Source of the DNA: an uncultured Oscillospiraceae bacterium
GTDB taxonomy: Bacteria; Bacillota; Clostridia; Oscillospirales; Oscillospiraceae
Length of the DNA stretch: 53,674 nucleotides
NCBI GenBank assembly: GCA_947624385.1
Contig: CANQJZ010000012.1
Span: 1-53,674 of the forward strand
Direction of reading: 5' to 3'
A program made the translations under genes and the position numbers. The notes beneath the pieces were generated by a model. The model searched no databases. It saw only the letters and a list, made by a program, of their open reading frames with translations, and had not been told where the DNA came from. Positions 24,213 to 33,817 of this stretch are shown here, in pieces (within the stretch, counting starts at the first letter, position 1; every line of letters begins with the position of its first letter).

Positions 24213-24769
24213 AATTCCTGCTTCATGATCTCGTAGCAGTCCAGGGCGGAGCAGCAGTCGGCCAGGGCGCGGTGGGCCGTGTCCGGGACCACGCCGAAGC
24301 GCTCGCACAGGTCCGCCAGCCGGTGGTGTGCATACTGCGGGTAGAGCCGCCGGGAAAGGCGCATGGTGTCCACAAAATCGTTGCTGACCGGCGGCAGGCC
24401 AAGAGACAGGGCCTTGTCGTAGAGGAAATTCACGTCGAAGTGGACGTTGTGGCCCAGGAGCACGTCGGAACCTAAGAAGTCCAGGTAATATTCCAGCACG
24501 TCGGAAAGAGGCGGGGCCGTCCAAAGCATGTCGTCCGTGATGCCGGTCAGGTCCGTGATGCCGGGCGGCAGGGAAAAGCCGGGGTTTATGAGAAGGCTTA
24601 TCTCATCCCGGACACGGCCTCCCCGGACCTTGACCGCCCCAAGCTCGATGATGGCGCTGTATTTTGGACTGAGGCCAGTGGTCTCGATATCCACGGCGGT
24701 ATAGTCGTCCAGGGCAAGCAGCAGGCTCCGGCCCTTGTATGGCCGGGTCGGCGGCGCGGTGGTTCTCAT
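24209..24769 (-). CDS. DnaQ/PolC-type 3'-5' exonuclease (DEDDh)
   Basis: 186-aa exonuclease of the DEDDh family, as found in the proofreading domain of PolC and DNA polymerase III epsilon. Exo I motif [13 protein letters not shown] near residue 22, Exo [12 protein letters not shown], Exo III HRALADC (H-x4-D). It overlaps rnhA by 4 bp (ATGA) and is the last gene of the replication operon. Stand-alone proteins of this type degrade DNA or RNA ends in repair; physical coupling with RNase HI suggests a joint job in RNA-DNA hybrid or primer processing (inference). Confidence 0.85.
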   Translation of the reverse strand: MRTTAPPTRPYKGRSLLLALDDYTAVDIETTGLSPKYSAIIELGAVKVRGGRVRDEISLLINPGFSLPPGITDLTGITDDMLWTAPPLSDVLEYYLDFLGSDVLLGHNVHFDVNFLYDKALSLGLPPVSNDFVDTMRLSRRLYPQYAHHRLADLCERFGVVPDTAHRALADCCSALDCYEIMKQEL

Positions 24770-25203
24770 TTGCCGGCGTACCGGTCCCGCTGGGCCACGG
24801 CCAGGGCGTCACAGCGGTTATTGTAGGCGTTCTCCGCGTGGCCCTTGACCCAATGGAACGTCACCGTGTGCTTTTGCAGCAGGGCGTCCAGGGTCCGCCA
24901 CAGCTCGGCGTTTTTCAGGCCGCCTTTTTTCGTGAACCCCGCGGCCTTCCACTTTTTGAGCCAGCCCTCGTTCAGGGCCCGGGAGATGTATTGGCTGTCG
25001 GTGTACACCGTCACGGCGCAGGGCTCCTTCAGCGCCTCCAGGGCCTTTATCACGCCGGTGAGCTCCATGCGGTTGTTGGTGGTGTCCGCCTCGCCGCCGG
25101 ACAGCTCCTTTTCCGCTTTTCCGTACCGCAGTACGGCGGCCCAGCCGCCGGGGCCCGGATTGCCCGAACAGGCCCCGTCGGTGTACACGGTCACGGTCTT
25201 CAT
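24766..25203 (-). CDS. rnhA: Ribonuclease HI
   Basis: Cuts the RNA strand of RNA-DNA hybrids, removing primers and R-loops. 145 aa, standard length. The first acidic residue is in [17 protein letters not shown], then [18 protein letters not shown] and the final NNRCDALA, giving the D-E-D-D set; WVKGHAEN is the typical handle. The start overlaps the gyrA stop by 4 bp and the end overlaps the exonuclease start by 4 bp. Its fixed place behind gyrA suggests co-expression with the replication genes. Confidence 0.95.
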   Translation of the reverse strand: MKTVTVYTDGACSGNPGPGGWAAVLRYGKAEKELSGGEADTTNNRMELTGVIKALEALKEPCAVTVYTDSQYISRALNEGWLKKWKAAGFTKKGGLKNAELWRTLDALLQKHTVTFHWVKGHAENAYNNRCDALAVAQRDRYAGK

Positions 25204-27689
25204 GCCTCGGGCTCTTCCTCCGCCTTGTCGGTGCAGGCGATGGAGATGATGCGGCTGCCGTCCGAAACGCGCATGAGGCGCACGCCCTGGGCGGAGCGGC
25301 CGTAGACCGAGATGGCCCCCGCGTCGGTGCGCAGGATGGTGCCGTCGTCGCTGACCAGCAGCAGGTCCTCTGCGCCGGTGACCAGCTTCATGGCGACCAC
25401 CGGGCCGGTCTTGGCGGTGACGTTGTAGTTTTTCATGCCGTACCCGCCGCGGCTCTGGGTCTCCCCGCCGCGCAGATACTCCGTGGCGTCCGTACGCTTG
25501 CCGTAGCCATTGGCGGTGACGGAGAGGACCATGTCGCCCTTTCGCACCGCGTCGGCGCCCACGACCTTATCCCCGGCGCGGAGCTTGATGCCCCGGACGC
25601 CTGTGGCCGTGCGGCCCATGGGACGGACGTCGTTTTCGTTGAAGCATATGGCCGCGCCGTCCGCCGTGGCGAGCAAAATGTTCTGGTCCCCGTCGGTGAG
25701 GCAGACGGAGACGATCTCGTCCCCCTCGTCCAGGTTCAGGGCGCGGATGCCCACGTTGCGGATGTTTTTAAGCTCCGTGAGCAGCAGACGCTTCACCGTG
25801 CCCCTTACCGTCGTGAAGAAGATATACTTGTCCGGCTCCATCTGGCGGATGTGGAGCATGGCCTGGACCCGCTCCTCCGGCTCCAGGGGCACGAAATTCA
25901 CGATGGGCGCGCCCCGGCTGGTCCGGCTGGCCTCCGGGATGAGGTAGCCCTTGCGGCTGTACACCCGGCCCCGGGAGGTGAAGAACAGGATATAGTCGTG
26001 GCTGGAGGCGGTGAAGACTGTTTCCACGTAATCTTCTTCACGGGTGGACATGGCGCGGATGCCCTTGCCGCCCCGGTTCTGGGCCCGGTACTCGCTGGCG
26101 GGCAGACGCTTGATGTACCCGTTGTGGCTCATGGTGTAAACGCACTCTTCCTCGGGTATCAGGTCCTCCGCGTCGATCTCCCCGGCCACGTCCTGTATCT
26201 CCGTGCGGCGCTTGTCGCCGTATTTGTCCCGTATGGCGGTCAGCTCGTCTTTCAGCACGCCGCGCAGCATTTCTTCGCTGCCCAAAAGCTGCTGGTAGTA
26301 GGCGATCTTCTCTTCCAGGTCCTTGTACTCCGCTTCCAGCTTCTCCCGGTTGAGGCCCTGCAGGGCGATCAGGCGCATGTCGCAAATGGCCTGGGCCTGT
26401 ATGTCGTCCAGGGCGAAGCGCTCCATGAGCCGCTGTTTGGCGTTATCGTAGCTGGTGCGGATGATGTGGATGACCTCGTCGATGTTGTCCTGGGCGATCA
26501 AAAGGCCTTCCAACAGGTGGGCCCGCTCCTGGGCCTTCCGCAGGTCGTATTGCGTCCGGCGGACGATGATCTGCTCCTGATAGGCGATGTACTCGTCCAG
26601 GATATGGCGCAGGGACAAAATTTTCGGCTGCTTCTGGTCGTCCACCAGGGCAAGCATGATGATGGAGAAGGTGGATTGCAGCTGGGTCTGGGTGAAGAGC
26701 TTATTGAGGACGACTTGCGGGTTGGCGTCCCGCTTGAGCTCGATGACCACCCGCATGCCGTTGCGGTCCGTCTCGTCCCGCAAATCGCTGATGCCTTCCA
26801 GGCGCTTGTCCTTCACCTGGTCGGATATGTTTTTGATGAGCTGCTTTTTGTTGACCTGGTAGGGAAGCTCCGTGACCACGATGCGGGTCCGGTGGTCACG
26901 GCCATATTCCTCAAATTCCGTCCGCGCCCGTACTGTGATACGGCCGCGGCCGGTGGCGTACGCCTGGCGGATGCCGGCACGGCCCATGATGATGCCCCGG
27001 GTGGGGAAATCCGGGCCCTGCACGTGCTCCATGAGATCGGAAAGGCCCGCGTCCGGGTCGTCCAGCACGCAGATGGCCGCGTCGATGACCTCCGCCAGGT
27101 TGTGGGGCGGGATATTGGTGGCCATGCCCACGGCGATGCCGCTGGAGCCGTTGACCAGAAGGTTGGGGAAACGGCTGGGCAGGACGCGGGGCTCTTTTCG
27201 TTCCTCGTCAAAGTTGGGGTCCCAATCCACCGTGTCCTTGTCGATGTCCCGGAGCATCTCGTTGCAGATACGGGACATGCGGGCCTCGGTGTATCGATAG
27301 GCGGCGGGCGGGTTGCCGTCCACGTCGCCAAAGTTGCCGTGGCCGTCCACAAGGGGATAGCGCAGAGAGAAGTCCTGCGCCAGACGGACCATGGCGTCAT
27401 AGACGCTGGCGTCCCCGTGGGGGTGGTAGTGGCCCAGCACTTCGCCCACGCAGGTGGCGGATTTTTTGAAGGGCTTGTCGCTGGTCAGCCCCGTCTCGTA
27501 CATGGAGTAGAGAATGCGCCGGTGGACGGGCTTTAACCCGTCCCGCACGTCGGGAAGGGCGCGGCCCACGATGACGCTCATGGCGTATTCGCGGTAACTG
27601 GTCTGCATCTCCTTGACCAGCTCGCTCTCCACGATGTGCTGCTGGGGGAAGGCGATGTCCTCGGGTCTATAGTCTCTGTTGTGTGCCAT
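25200..27689 (-). CDS. gyrA: DNA gyrase subunit A
   Basis: Breakage-reunion subunit of the type II topoisomerase that introduces negative supercoils, 829 aa. The catalytic tyrosine is in [10 protein letters not shown] (Tyr133). The quinolone region reads [12 protein letters not shown], with Ala94 at the position of E. coli Ser83 and Asp98 at Asp87. The C-terminal beta-pinwheel carries [11 protein letters not shown], the GyrA box that distinguishes it from ParC. ATG 27689 has GGAGG 9 nt upstream. It follows gyrB after 14 bp and is followed by rnhA with a 4-bp overlap. Confidence 0.97.
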   Translation of the reverse strand: MAHNRDYRPEDIAFPQQHIVESELVKEMQTSYREYAMSVIVGRALPDVRDGLKPVHRRILYSMYETGLTSDKPFKKSATCVGEVLGHYHPHGDASVYDAMVRLAQDFSLRYPLVDGHGNFGDVDGNPPAAYRYTEARMSRICNEMLRDIDKDTVDWDPNFDEERKEPRVLPSRFPNLLVNGSSGIAVGMATNIPPHNLAEVIDAAICVLDDPDAGLSDLMEHVQGPDFPTRGIIMGRAGIRQAYATGRGRITVRARTEFEEYGRDHRTRIVVTELPYQVNKKQLIKNISDQVKDKRLEGISDLRDETDRNGMRVVIELKRDANPQVVLNKLFTQTQLQSTFSIIMLALVDDQKQPKILSLRHILDEYIAYQEQIIVRRTQYDLRKAQERAHLLEGLLIAQDNIDEVIHIIRTSYDNAKQRLMERFALDDIQAQAICDMRLIALQGLNREKLEAEYKDLEEKIAYYQQLLGSEEMLRGVLKDELTAIRDKYGDKRRTEIQDVAGEIDAEDLIPEEECVYTMSHNGYIKRLPASEYRAQNRGGKGIRAMSTREEDYVETVFTASSHDYILFFTSRGRVYSRKGYLIPEASRTSRGAPIVNFVPLEPEERVQAMLHIRQMEPDKYIFFTTVRGTVKRLLLTELKNIRNVGIRALNLDEGDEIVSVCLTDGDQNILLATADGAAICFNENDVRPMGRTATGVRGIKLRAGDKVVGADAVRKGDMVLSVTANGYGKRTDATEYLRGGETQSRGGYGMKNYNVTAKTGPVVAMKLVTGAEDLLLVSDDGTILRTDAGAISVYGRSAQGVRLMRVSDGSRIISIACTDKAEEEPEA

Positions 27690-27703
27690 AATGCGTCACC
27701 TCC

Positions 27704-29635
27704 TTAATAGTCCAGATTGACGGCGTATTTGGCGTTTTCCTCGATCCACTGCTTCCGGGGCTCCACTTCCTCCCCCATGAGCACGGTGAAGATCTGGTCC
27801 GCCGCCACGGCGTCTTCCAATGTGATACGCCGCAGGGTGCGCTTTTCCGGGTCCATGGTGGTCTCCCACAGCTCGTGGGGGTCCATCTCGCCCAGGCCCT
27901 TGAAGCGGTTGATGTCGATCTTCACGTTGGGGTTGTCCCCCCGCATTTCGGCGGAGATGGCGTCCCGCTCCGGCTCGGAGTAGGCCACCCGCTGCTGTTT
28001 GCCCCGGGTGAGCTTAAATAGCGGCGGCACGGCGGAGTAGACATAGCCGTTTTCGATGAGCGGGCGCATGTACCGGAAGAAGAAAGTCAAAAGAAGGGTG
28101 CGGATATGGGCGCCGTCCACGTCCGCATCGGCCATGATGATGATCTTGTGGTAGCGCAGCTTGTCCATGTTAAATTCCTCGCCGATGCCGGCGCCAAGGG
28201 CCACGATGAGCGGGTAGAGCTTGTCGTTGCCGTAAATTTTGTCGGCACGGGCCTTTTCCACGTTCAGCATCTTGCCCCACATGGCCAGTATCGCCTGAAA
28301 ACGGCTGTCCCGCCCCTGGATGGCGGAGCCGGCGGCGGAGTCGCCCTCCACGATGTATATCTCGCACAGGGAGGGGTCCCGCTCGTTGCAGTCCTGCAGC
28401 TTATCCGGCATTTGGCCGGATTCCAGGCCCGTCTTGCGCCGGACGCTCTCCCGGGCTTTCCGGGCGGCTTCTCTGGCGCGGGAGGCGGTCATGGCCTTTT
28501 CCAGCACCGCCTTGCCCACGGCGGGGTTTTCCTCCAAAAACTGCTCCAGCTTGTCGCTGACAACGCTATCGACGAGCGTGCGCATTTCGGAGTTGCCCAG
28601 CTTGGCCTTGGTCTGGCCCTCGAACTGGGGGTTCGTCAGCTTCACGGAGATGACGGCGGTCAGGCCCTCCCGCACATCGTCGCCGGAGAGGGTCTCGTCG
28701 TCCTTCAATATCTTCGCCTTGTGGCCGTAGGCGTTCACAACGCGGGTCAGGGCCGTTTTGAAGCCCGTCTCGTGCATGCCGCCCTCGGGGGTGTGGATGT
28801 TGTTGGCGAAGGACACCATGGCCTCGTTATAGCCGTCGTTCCACTGCAGGGCCACCTCGGCGGTGGCGTCGGACCGGTCGCCGGACATGTAGATGACCTT
28901 CTCGTGGATGGGCGTCTTGTTTTTGTTGATGAAGGTGACGAACTCCCGGATGCCACCCTCGTAGTACATCTCGTCGAAGGCCTCTTTGCCGGGGCGCTCG
29001 TCCTTTGTGGAAATGCGAAGGCCGGCGTTCAGGAAGGCCTGCTCCCGCATGCGCACGTGCAGGGTCTCGTAGTCGTAGACCGTATCGTCGAACATCTCCG
29101 GGTCCGGGTGGAAGCGGACCACGGTGCCGGTCCGGTCGGTTTTGCCGGTGACGGTCATGTCCTCCGTCTTTTCCCCACGGGAGAAGGCCATGTGATAGAT
29201 CCGGCCGTTTTTGTGTACGTCCACCTCCAGCCAGTCGGAAAGGGCGTTGACGACGGACGCGCCCACGCCGTGCAGACCGCCGGAGACCTTGTAGCCCCCC
29301 GCGCCAAACTTGCCGCCGGCGTGCAGGACCGTGTACACCACTTCCAGCGCGGGCTTGCCCGTCTGCTCCTGGATGTCCACGGGGATGCCGCGGCCATTGT
29401 CGGAGACCTTGATCACGTCGCCGGGCTCGATGGTGACCTCGATGTGGTCGCAGTAGCCCGCCAGGGCCTCGTCGATGGCGTTGTCCACGATCTCATAGAC
29501 CAGATGGTGCAGCCCCGAGGCGGAGGTGGAGCCGATGTACATGCCGGGACGCATGCGCACCGCCTCCAGACCCTCCAGGACCTGGATCTTCGACGCGTCG
29601 TATTCCTGGGTAACTTTTTCGTTCAGTTCTGCCAT
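27704..29635 (-). CDS. gyrB: DNA gyrase subunit B
   Basis: ATPase subunit of gyrase, about 643 aa (the short Firmicute type). ATP lid and binding motifs: [53 protein letters not shown] and [22 protein letters not shown] 29635 with CAGGAGAG upstream is preferred to a start 28 codons earlier, which would run into remB. Two base pairs separate it from remB, which argues for coupled translation. Confidence 0.97.
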   Translation of the reverse strand: MAELNEKVTQEYDASKIQVLEGLEAVRMRPGMYIGSTSASGLHHLVYEIVDNAIDEALAGYCDHIEVTIEPGDVIKVSDNGRGIPVDIQEQTGKPALEVVYTVLHAGGKFGAGGYKVSGGLHGVGASVVNALSDWLEVDVHKNGRIYHMAFSRGEKTEDMTVTGKTDRTGTVVRFHPDPEMFDDTVYDYETLHVRMREQAFLNAGLRISTKDERPGKEAFDEMYYEGGIREFVTFINKNKTPIHEKVIYMSGDRSDATAEVALQWNDGYNEAMVSFANNIHTPEGGMHETGFKTALTRVVNAYGHKAKILKDDETLSGDDVREGLTAVISVKLTNPQFEGQTKAKLGNSEMRTLVDSVVSDKLEQFLEENPAVGKAVLEKAMTASRAREAARKARESVRRKTGLESGQMPDKLQDCNERDPSLCEIYIVEGDSAAGSAIQGRDSRFQAILAMWGKMLNVEKARADKIYGNDKLYPLIVALGAGIGEEFNMDKLRYHKIIIMADADVDGAHIRTLLLTFFFRYMRPLIENGYVYSAVPPLFKLTRGKQQRVAYSEPERDAISAEMRGDNPNVKIDINRFKGLGEMDPHELWETTMDPEKRTLRRITLEDAVAADQIFTVLMGEEVEPRKQWIEENAKYAVNLDY

Positions 29636-29637
29636 AG

Positions 29638-29895
29638 TTAAATTCTCTCCTGCTCGTCCAGCCGCCGCGCCAGCGTCGCCGGGGTGGGCTGGGTCAAAAT
29701 TACTGTTCCGTCCGTACACAACACGAACGAGCGCGGTATGTCCTCCGCCGCGCTTATAACGCGGCCTTCCTGCTCCGCACGGGCCAGAAACGCCCGGGTG
29801 CGGTGGGACCAGGACGTATTGTCCAGGTCAAATACGCCTATCACGGCGTCCTCCCGGCGTACGGCGTCGCCGCCCAGATAAATGTACCGGCTCAT
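29638..29895 (-). CDS. remB: RemB/YaaB-like DUF370 regulator
   Basis: 85-aa protein of the extracellular-matrix regulatory (RemA/RemB, DUF370) family: [25 protein letters not shown], then [15 protein letters not shown]. In Bacillus subtilis yaaB (remB) lies exactly between recF and gyrB, as here. It overlaps recF by 4 bp (ATGA). RemA binds DNA upstream of matrix genes; the function of RemB is less clear. Confidence 0.88.
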   Translation of the reverse strand: MSRYIYLGGDAVRREDAVIGVFDLDNTSWSHRTRAFLARAEQEGRVISAAEDIPRSFVLCTDGTVILTQPTPATLARRLDEQERI

Positions 29896-30992
29896 CGGAT
29901 ACGGCCCTCCCGGACCGTGAACACTTTTCCGCCGGTGCGGCGGCTGATGTCCTCGTCCTCGCAGCAGGTGATCAGGGTCTGGCCGCCGCCGATGCGGTTC
30001 AGGACAAATTCCTGGCGGGTGCTGTCCAATTCAGAGAGCACGTCGTCCAATAAAAGCACCGGGTACTGGCCCGTCTCGGCCTTGAATATCTCCCGCTCGG
30101 CCAGCTTTATGCCCAGGGCGGCGGTGCGGGCCTGGCCCTGGGAGGCAAAATTCCGGGCGGGCATGCCGTTGACGGTCACTTCTAAATCGTCCTTGTGGAT
30201 ACCGGTGAGGCACTGCCCCGCGTCCAGCTCCGCCTGGCGGTGGGACGTTTGGTGGGCGCAGACCTGGGCGTATATTTCCTCGGCCGGGGCCCGGGGGTCC
30301 AAAACGGTGCTGACGGTCTTATAGGCGATGCCCAGCTCTTCGCCGCCGCCGGAAAAGTCCCGGTGTATGGGGCCGGCGGCCGCGGCCAGACGCTCGGCAA
30401 AGGAGGCCCTGTAACGTATCATCCGGGCCGAGCAGCGGGCAAGGCCATCGGAAAATTCGTCCAGGGCCGCCAGAAGGCCTGGCTTTTCCCGCCAGTCCTT
30501 CAATATGCGCGTCTTGTTCTCGTATAGCTTGTTGTAATCCGCCAGCAGGGCCGCGTAACCGGGGCGAAGCTGGCATATGGCGTTGTCCATGAGCCGGCGG
30601 CGGGCCGCGGCGCCGTCCTTGATGAGGGAAAGATCGTCCGGGGAGAAGAGCACCGCCGTCATCAGCCCCGCCAGGGCGGCGGAGGGCTTTTTCGCCCCGT
30701 TCACGGTCACCTGGCGCCGCTGGCCCCGCTGGAACAGCAGCTTCACGGTCTGGGTCCGGTCCCCGGAGTTCACGTCCGCCAGGACGCTGGCCCAGTCGCA
30801 GTCAAAGCCGATCAGCTCTTTATCAAACCGGGTGCGAAAGCTGTGGGCCCCGGTGAGCATATAGACCGCTTCCAGAAGGTTCGTCTTGCCCTGGGCGTTG
30901 GCGCCGCAGATCACGTTCACGTCCGGGGAAAAGGTCACCGTTTCCTCGTCGTAGTTGCGCCAGCCGGACAGGGCGATGCGCTCCACTCTCAT
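29892..30992 (-). CDS. recF: DNA repair and gap-processing ATPase RecF
   Basis: 366-aa SMC-like ATPase that loads RecA at gaps. Walker A is in ICGANAQGKTNLLEAVYML, with RNYDEETVTFSP before it. The C-terminal region contains FASQGQARTAALGIKLAERE (signature) and VLLLDDVLSELD (Walker B). It overlaps dnaN at its start and remB at its end by 4 bp each. The small S4-domain gene (yaaA) that sits between dnaN and recF in Bacillus is absent here. Confidence 0.96.
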   Translation of the reverse strand: MRVERIALSGWRNYDEETVTFSPDVNVICGANAQGKTNLLEAVYMLTGAHSFRTRFDKELIGFDCDWASVLADVNSGDRTQTVKLLFQRGQRRQVTVNGAKKPSAALAGLMTAVLFSPDDLSLIKDGAAARRRLMDNAICQLRPGYAALLADYNKLYENKTRILKDWREKPGLLAALDEFSDGLARCSARMIRYRASFAERLAAAAGPIHRDFSGGGEELGIAYKTVSTVLDPRAPAEEIYAQVCAHQTSHRQAELDAGQCLTGIHKDDLEVTVNGMPARNFASQGQARTAALGIKLAEREIFKAETGQYPVLLLDDVLSELDSTRQEFVLNRIGGGQTLITCCEDEDISRRTGGKVFTVREGRIR

Positions 30993-32104
30993 GCGCCGGC
31001 TCTCAGTCGCACGGGCAGGATCATGTAGGCAAAGCCGTCCGAGCCGTCCGCGGGCCGGACCACGCAGGGGGAGGAGGCGTTGTTGAAGCAGAGCTTCAGC
31101 GTGTCCGCCGGGGCGGCCTTCAGCGCGTCCAGAAGATAGCGGTTATTAAAGCCGATCTCCAGGTTGGCGTCCCTGCCGCCCTTCACCGGGCACTGGTCCC
31201 TGGCCTGGCTGACGCCGGTATTGCAGTTGATGGTGAGCACGCCGTCGTCCAGCCGCAGACGCAGGGGGTTTTTCGTCTTCTCGTCGATGATGATGGACAC
31301 GCGGCTCACCGCGTCCACCAGTTCTTCTTTATCGGCCTCCAGGGTGATGGAGAACTCCGAGGGGATGGAGCGCTCGTAGTTCAAAAATTCCCCTTCCAGC
31401 CGCCGGGAGACAAGCACCGTATCCCCCACCACGAAGGAGATGTGCTTGGCGCCAACGGTGATGCGGACCTTCTCGTCCGTGTCGCCGCAGAGCTTTTCCA
31501 AATCGTTCAGGGTGGGACCGGGCACCACGAAGGAGCAGTCCTCCATGTCCCCGGCCTCCACCGTCTCCCGCCGGAGGGCCAGACGGTACCCGTCCACGGC
31601 TACGACGGTAAGCTCGCTGCCCTTGACCTCGAACAGCTCGCCGGTGTAGATGGGGCGGCTCTCGTTGTCGCTGACGGAGAAAACCGTCTGACGGATCATC
31701 CTGCTCAGAATGTTCTGGGGCACGGCGATGGCGTTTTCCCGGTCCACGGAGGGCAGCTCGGGATAGTCGCCGGCGTCGGACGCCACGGTGGAGAAGTCCG
31801 CGTCCCCGCAGACGATGCGGGTGTTGAGGCCGTTTTCCGCGCAGACGGTCACGATGCCGCCGGGGAGGCTGCGGACGATGTCGTTCAAAAATCGGGCGCC
31901 AAGGACGATGGAGCCGGGCTCGGAAACGTCCGCCGGGATGTCGGTGTAGATGCCTTTTTTGAGGTCGTACCCCGTCACCCGCACGTCGGACCCGGCCTGG
32001 ATCAGCAGACCTTCCAGCGCGGGGATGGGGCTCTTCGCCGCGGCGCAGCGACCCGCCGTCGTCACCGCCGCCTGCAGCAGATATTTCTCACAGGAAAATT
32101 TCAT
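30989..32104 (-). CDS. dnaN: DNA polymerase III beta sliding clamp
   Basis: Ring-shaped processivity clamp of about 371 aa, three repeated domains. N-terminus MKFSCEKYLLQAAVTTAGRCAA and the C-terminal FAYMILPVRL are typical. ATG 32104 has GGAGAAACG upstream and is preferred to a TTG eight codons earlier. Located 231 bp downstream of dnaA across an AT-rich, box-bearing stretch, and overlaps recF by 4 bp. Confidence 0.96.
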   Translation of the reverse strand: MKFSCEKYLLQAAVTTAGRCAAAKSPIPALEGLLIQAGSDVRVTGYDLKKGIYTDIPADVSEPGSIVLGARFLNDIVRSLPGGIVTVCAENGLNTRIVCGDADFSTVASDAGDYPELPSVDRENAIAVPQNILSRMIRQTVFSVSDNESRPIYTGELFEVKGSELTVVAVDGYRLALRRETVEAGDMEDCSFVVPGPTLNDLEKLCGDTDEKVRITVGAKHISFVVGDTVLVSRRLEGEFLNYERSIPSEFSITLEADKEELVDAVSRVSIIIDEKTKNPLRLRLDDGVLTINCNTGVSQARDQCPVKGGRDANLEIGFNNRYLLDALKAAPADTLKLCFNNASSPCVVRPADGSDGFAYMILPVRLRAGA

Positions 32105-32160
32105 ATCGTTTCTCCTTCCAGCCAGCAAGCCTTACAAGGAAGCAAGCCAGCATAATTTTT

Positions 32161-32335
32161 AGTCGTAATAGTAGTAGCAAAAAAAAGTGTTGGAAAGTGG
32201 ATCAAAGCCTTGCAAATACCGGAAAGGTGGTGTGGAAAGAAATGTTGGAAAAAGAGGGTGATTTCCACAGTGGTGGGAGAAAAATGGTTTTGCACGGGAG
32301 AGATGGGAACATGTGGGGAAAATTGTGGGGAAAAA
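32161..32335. other. Candidate replication origin (DnaA-box-like cluster) between dnaA and dnaN
   Basis: At least five sites match TTATCCACA or its complement with two mismatches: AGTGGATCA (32196), TGTGGAAAG (32231), ATTTCCACA (32261), TGTGGGGAA (32312) and TGTGGGGAA (32324). The stretch is AT-rich with AAAAAAA runs. In Firmicutes the origin lies beside dnaA, either upstream or between dnaA and dnaN; the upstream side here (33650-33760) shows no such cluster. None of the boxes is perfect, so this is a good candidate, not a proven origin. Confidence 0.55.
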
Positions 32336-33649
32336 TTACTGGTTGCGGGAGTTGAGGTTGGAGGTGATGTCCCGGATGGAGGCGGCCGTGTCCGGGTCGG
32401 TCCTGATCAGGTCCTCCACTTTGCGGATGGAGGACAGCACCGTGGAGTGGTTGCGGTTTTCAAACTGCTCGCCGATGTCCACCAGGGAGAGATTCGTCAG
32501 GCTGCGGATCAGGTACATGGCCACCTGGCGGGCCATGGCGGTGTTTTTCGAGCGGCGCTGGCCTCTTATATCTTCCTCGGAGATGCCGTAATACCGGCCG
32601 GTCTCGGCGATGATGGCCTCGGGGGTGGGTATGTATACCCCCACCCGGATCACGTCCTTGATGGCCCGCTTCACGCTGGCGATGGTGATGGTGTCGTTCT
32701 GCATGTCCCGGTAGGCGGTGAGCCGGTGGACCACGCCCTCGATCTGGCGGATGTTGGCGGTGATGTTGTCCGCGATGTAGGCTACGATCTCGTCCGACAG
32801 CACCAGGCCCAGGCCCATGGCTTTGTTGCGGATGATGGCCATGCGGGTCTCCAGGTCCGGAGGCTGGATGTCCGCCATTAAACCGCCCTCAAAGCGGGTG
32901 CGCAGACGGTCCTCCAGCTTTACCATGTCCATGGGGGGGCGGTCGGAGGTGATCACGATCTGGTGGCCGTTTTCATAAATTTTGTTGAAGGTGTGGAAGA
33001 ATTCCTCCTGGGTCCGCTCCTTGCCGGCGATGAACTGAATGTCGTCCACCAGAAAAAGGTCCGCGTTCCGGTACCGGCGGCGAAATTCCTCCATGGTCCC
33101 GTTTTGCAGGGAGGTCACCAGGTCGTTGGTGAAATCGTCGCCCTTCACGTAGCCGATCTTCACGCCCGGGTCCTTGTCCCGTATGGCGTGGCCGATGGCC
33201 AGCAGCAGATGGGTCTTGCCCAGGCCGGAGTTGCCGTAGATGAAAAGGGGATTGTAGATCTTCCCGGGCGTCTCCGCCACGGCGATGGCCGCCGCGTGGG
33301 CGAATTTGTTGGACTGGCCCACGATGAATCGGTCGAAGGTGTACGCCGCCGCCTCGGGCAGGGTATCGTCCGCCGGGGTCTCCTGGCTGTATTCCTCCGT
33401 CTCGTCCGCCGTCAGGACGAGAAGGTCGAAGTCGCAGGAGAAGAGGTCGGAAAGCGCCTGCTTGATGGTCTGGCCGTACCACTGCATGATCACGTTGCGC
33501 TTGAAGTTGGAGCTGGTCTGCAGCACCAGACGCCGTTCCTCCAGCGCCACGGGCTCGCAGTCGGAAAACCAGGCGTTGATGGCCGTGGGGGTCAGGTCGG
33601 CGCTCAGCTTCTCCATGACGCTGCGCCAGATGTCGTGTAAGGAATCCAT
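32336..33649 (-). CDS. dnaA: Chromosomal replication initiator DnaA
   Basis: AAA+ initiator that binds DnaA boxes at oriC and melts the origin. 437 aa. Domain I (MDSLHDIWRSVMEKL), a linker, then Walker A GNSGLGKTHLLLAIGH (about residue 139), Walker B LFLVDDIQFIAGK, sensor I IVITSDRPP, and a C-terminal helix-turn-helix with FENRNHSTVLSSIRKVED. The loop in domain II is short. A promoter with extended -10 lies 55 bp upstream. First gene of the minus-strand replication block and divergent from mfd. Confidence 0.97.
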   Translation of the reverse strand: MDSLHDIWRSVMEKLSADLTPTAINAWFSDCEPVALEERRLVLQTSSNFKRNVIMQWYGQTIKQALSDLFSCDFDLLVLTADETEEYSQETPADDTLPEAAAYTFDRFIVGQSNKFAHAAAIAVAETPGKIYNPLFIYGNSGLGKTHLLLAIGHAIRDKDPGVKIGYVKGDDFTNDLVTSLQNGTMEEFRRRYRNADLFLVDDIQFIAGKERTQEEFFHTFNKIYENGHQIVITSDRPPMDMVKLEDRLRTRFEGGLMADIQPPDLETRMAIIRNKAMGLGLVLSDEIVAYIADNITANIRQIEGVVHRLTAYRDMQNDTITIASVKRAIKDVIRVGVYIPTPEAIIAETGRYYGISEEDIRGQRRSKNTAMARQVAMYLIRSLTNLSLVDIGEQFENRNHSTVLSSIRKVEDLIRTDPDTAASIRDITSNLNSRNQ

Positions 33650-33697
33650 ATTCCCTTCCGCCTTTATAGTTCTAATAATATAATTATGTATCGGCTT

Positions 33698-33726
33698 ATT
33701 ATAGCATCATTGTGGGCATAAAACAA
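33698..33726 (-). promoter_or_regulatory. dnaA promoter
   Basis: Minus strand TTGTTT (33726-33721), 17-bp spacer, TATAAT (33703-33698) with upstream TGC (extended -10). No perfect DnaA box is seen over it. Confidence 0.65.
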
Positions 33727-33769
33727 CTATTAAATACCGGATATTGGGGGGAAATTTCCGCAAAAACAC

Positions 33770-33798
33770 TTGCATGCGGCGAAAAGGTACGTTAAAAT
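33770..33798 (+). promoter_or_regulatory. mfd promoter
   Basis: TTGCAT (33770-33775), 17-bp spacer, TAAAAT (33793-33798). The predicted start near 33805 coincides with the AGAGGT ribosome site, so the leader is very short. Confidence 0.6.
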
Positions 33799-33817
33799 AC
33801 CCACAGAGGTATGTGCC

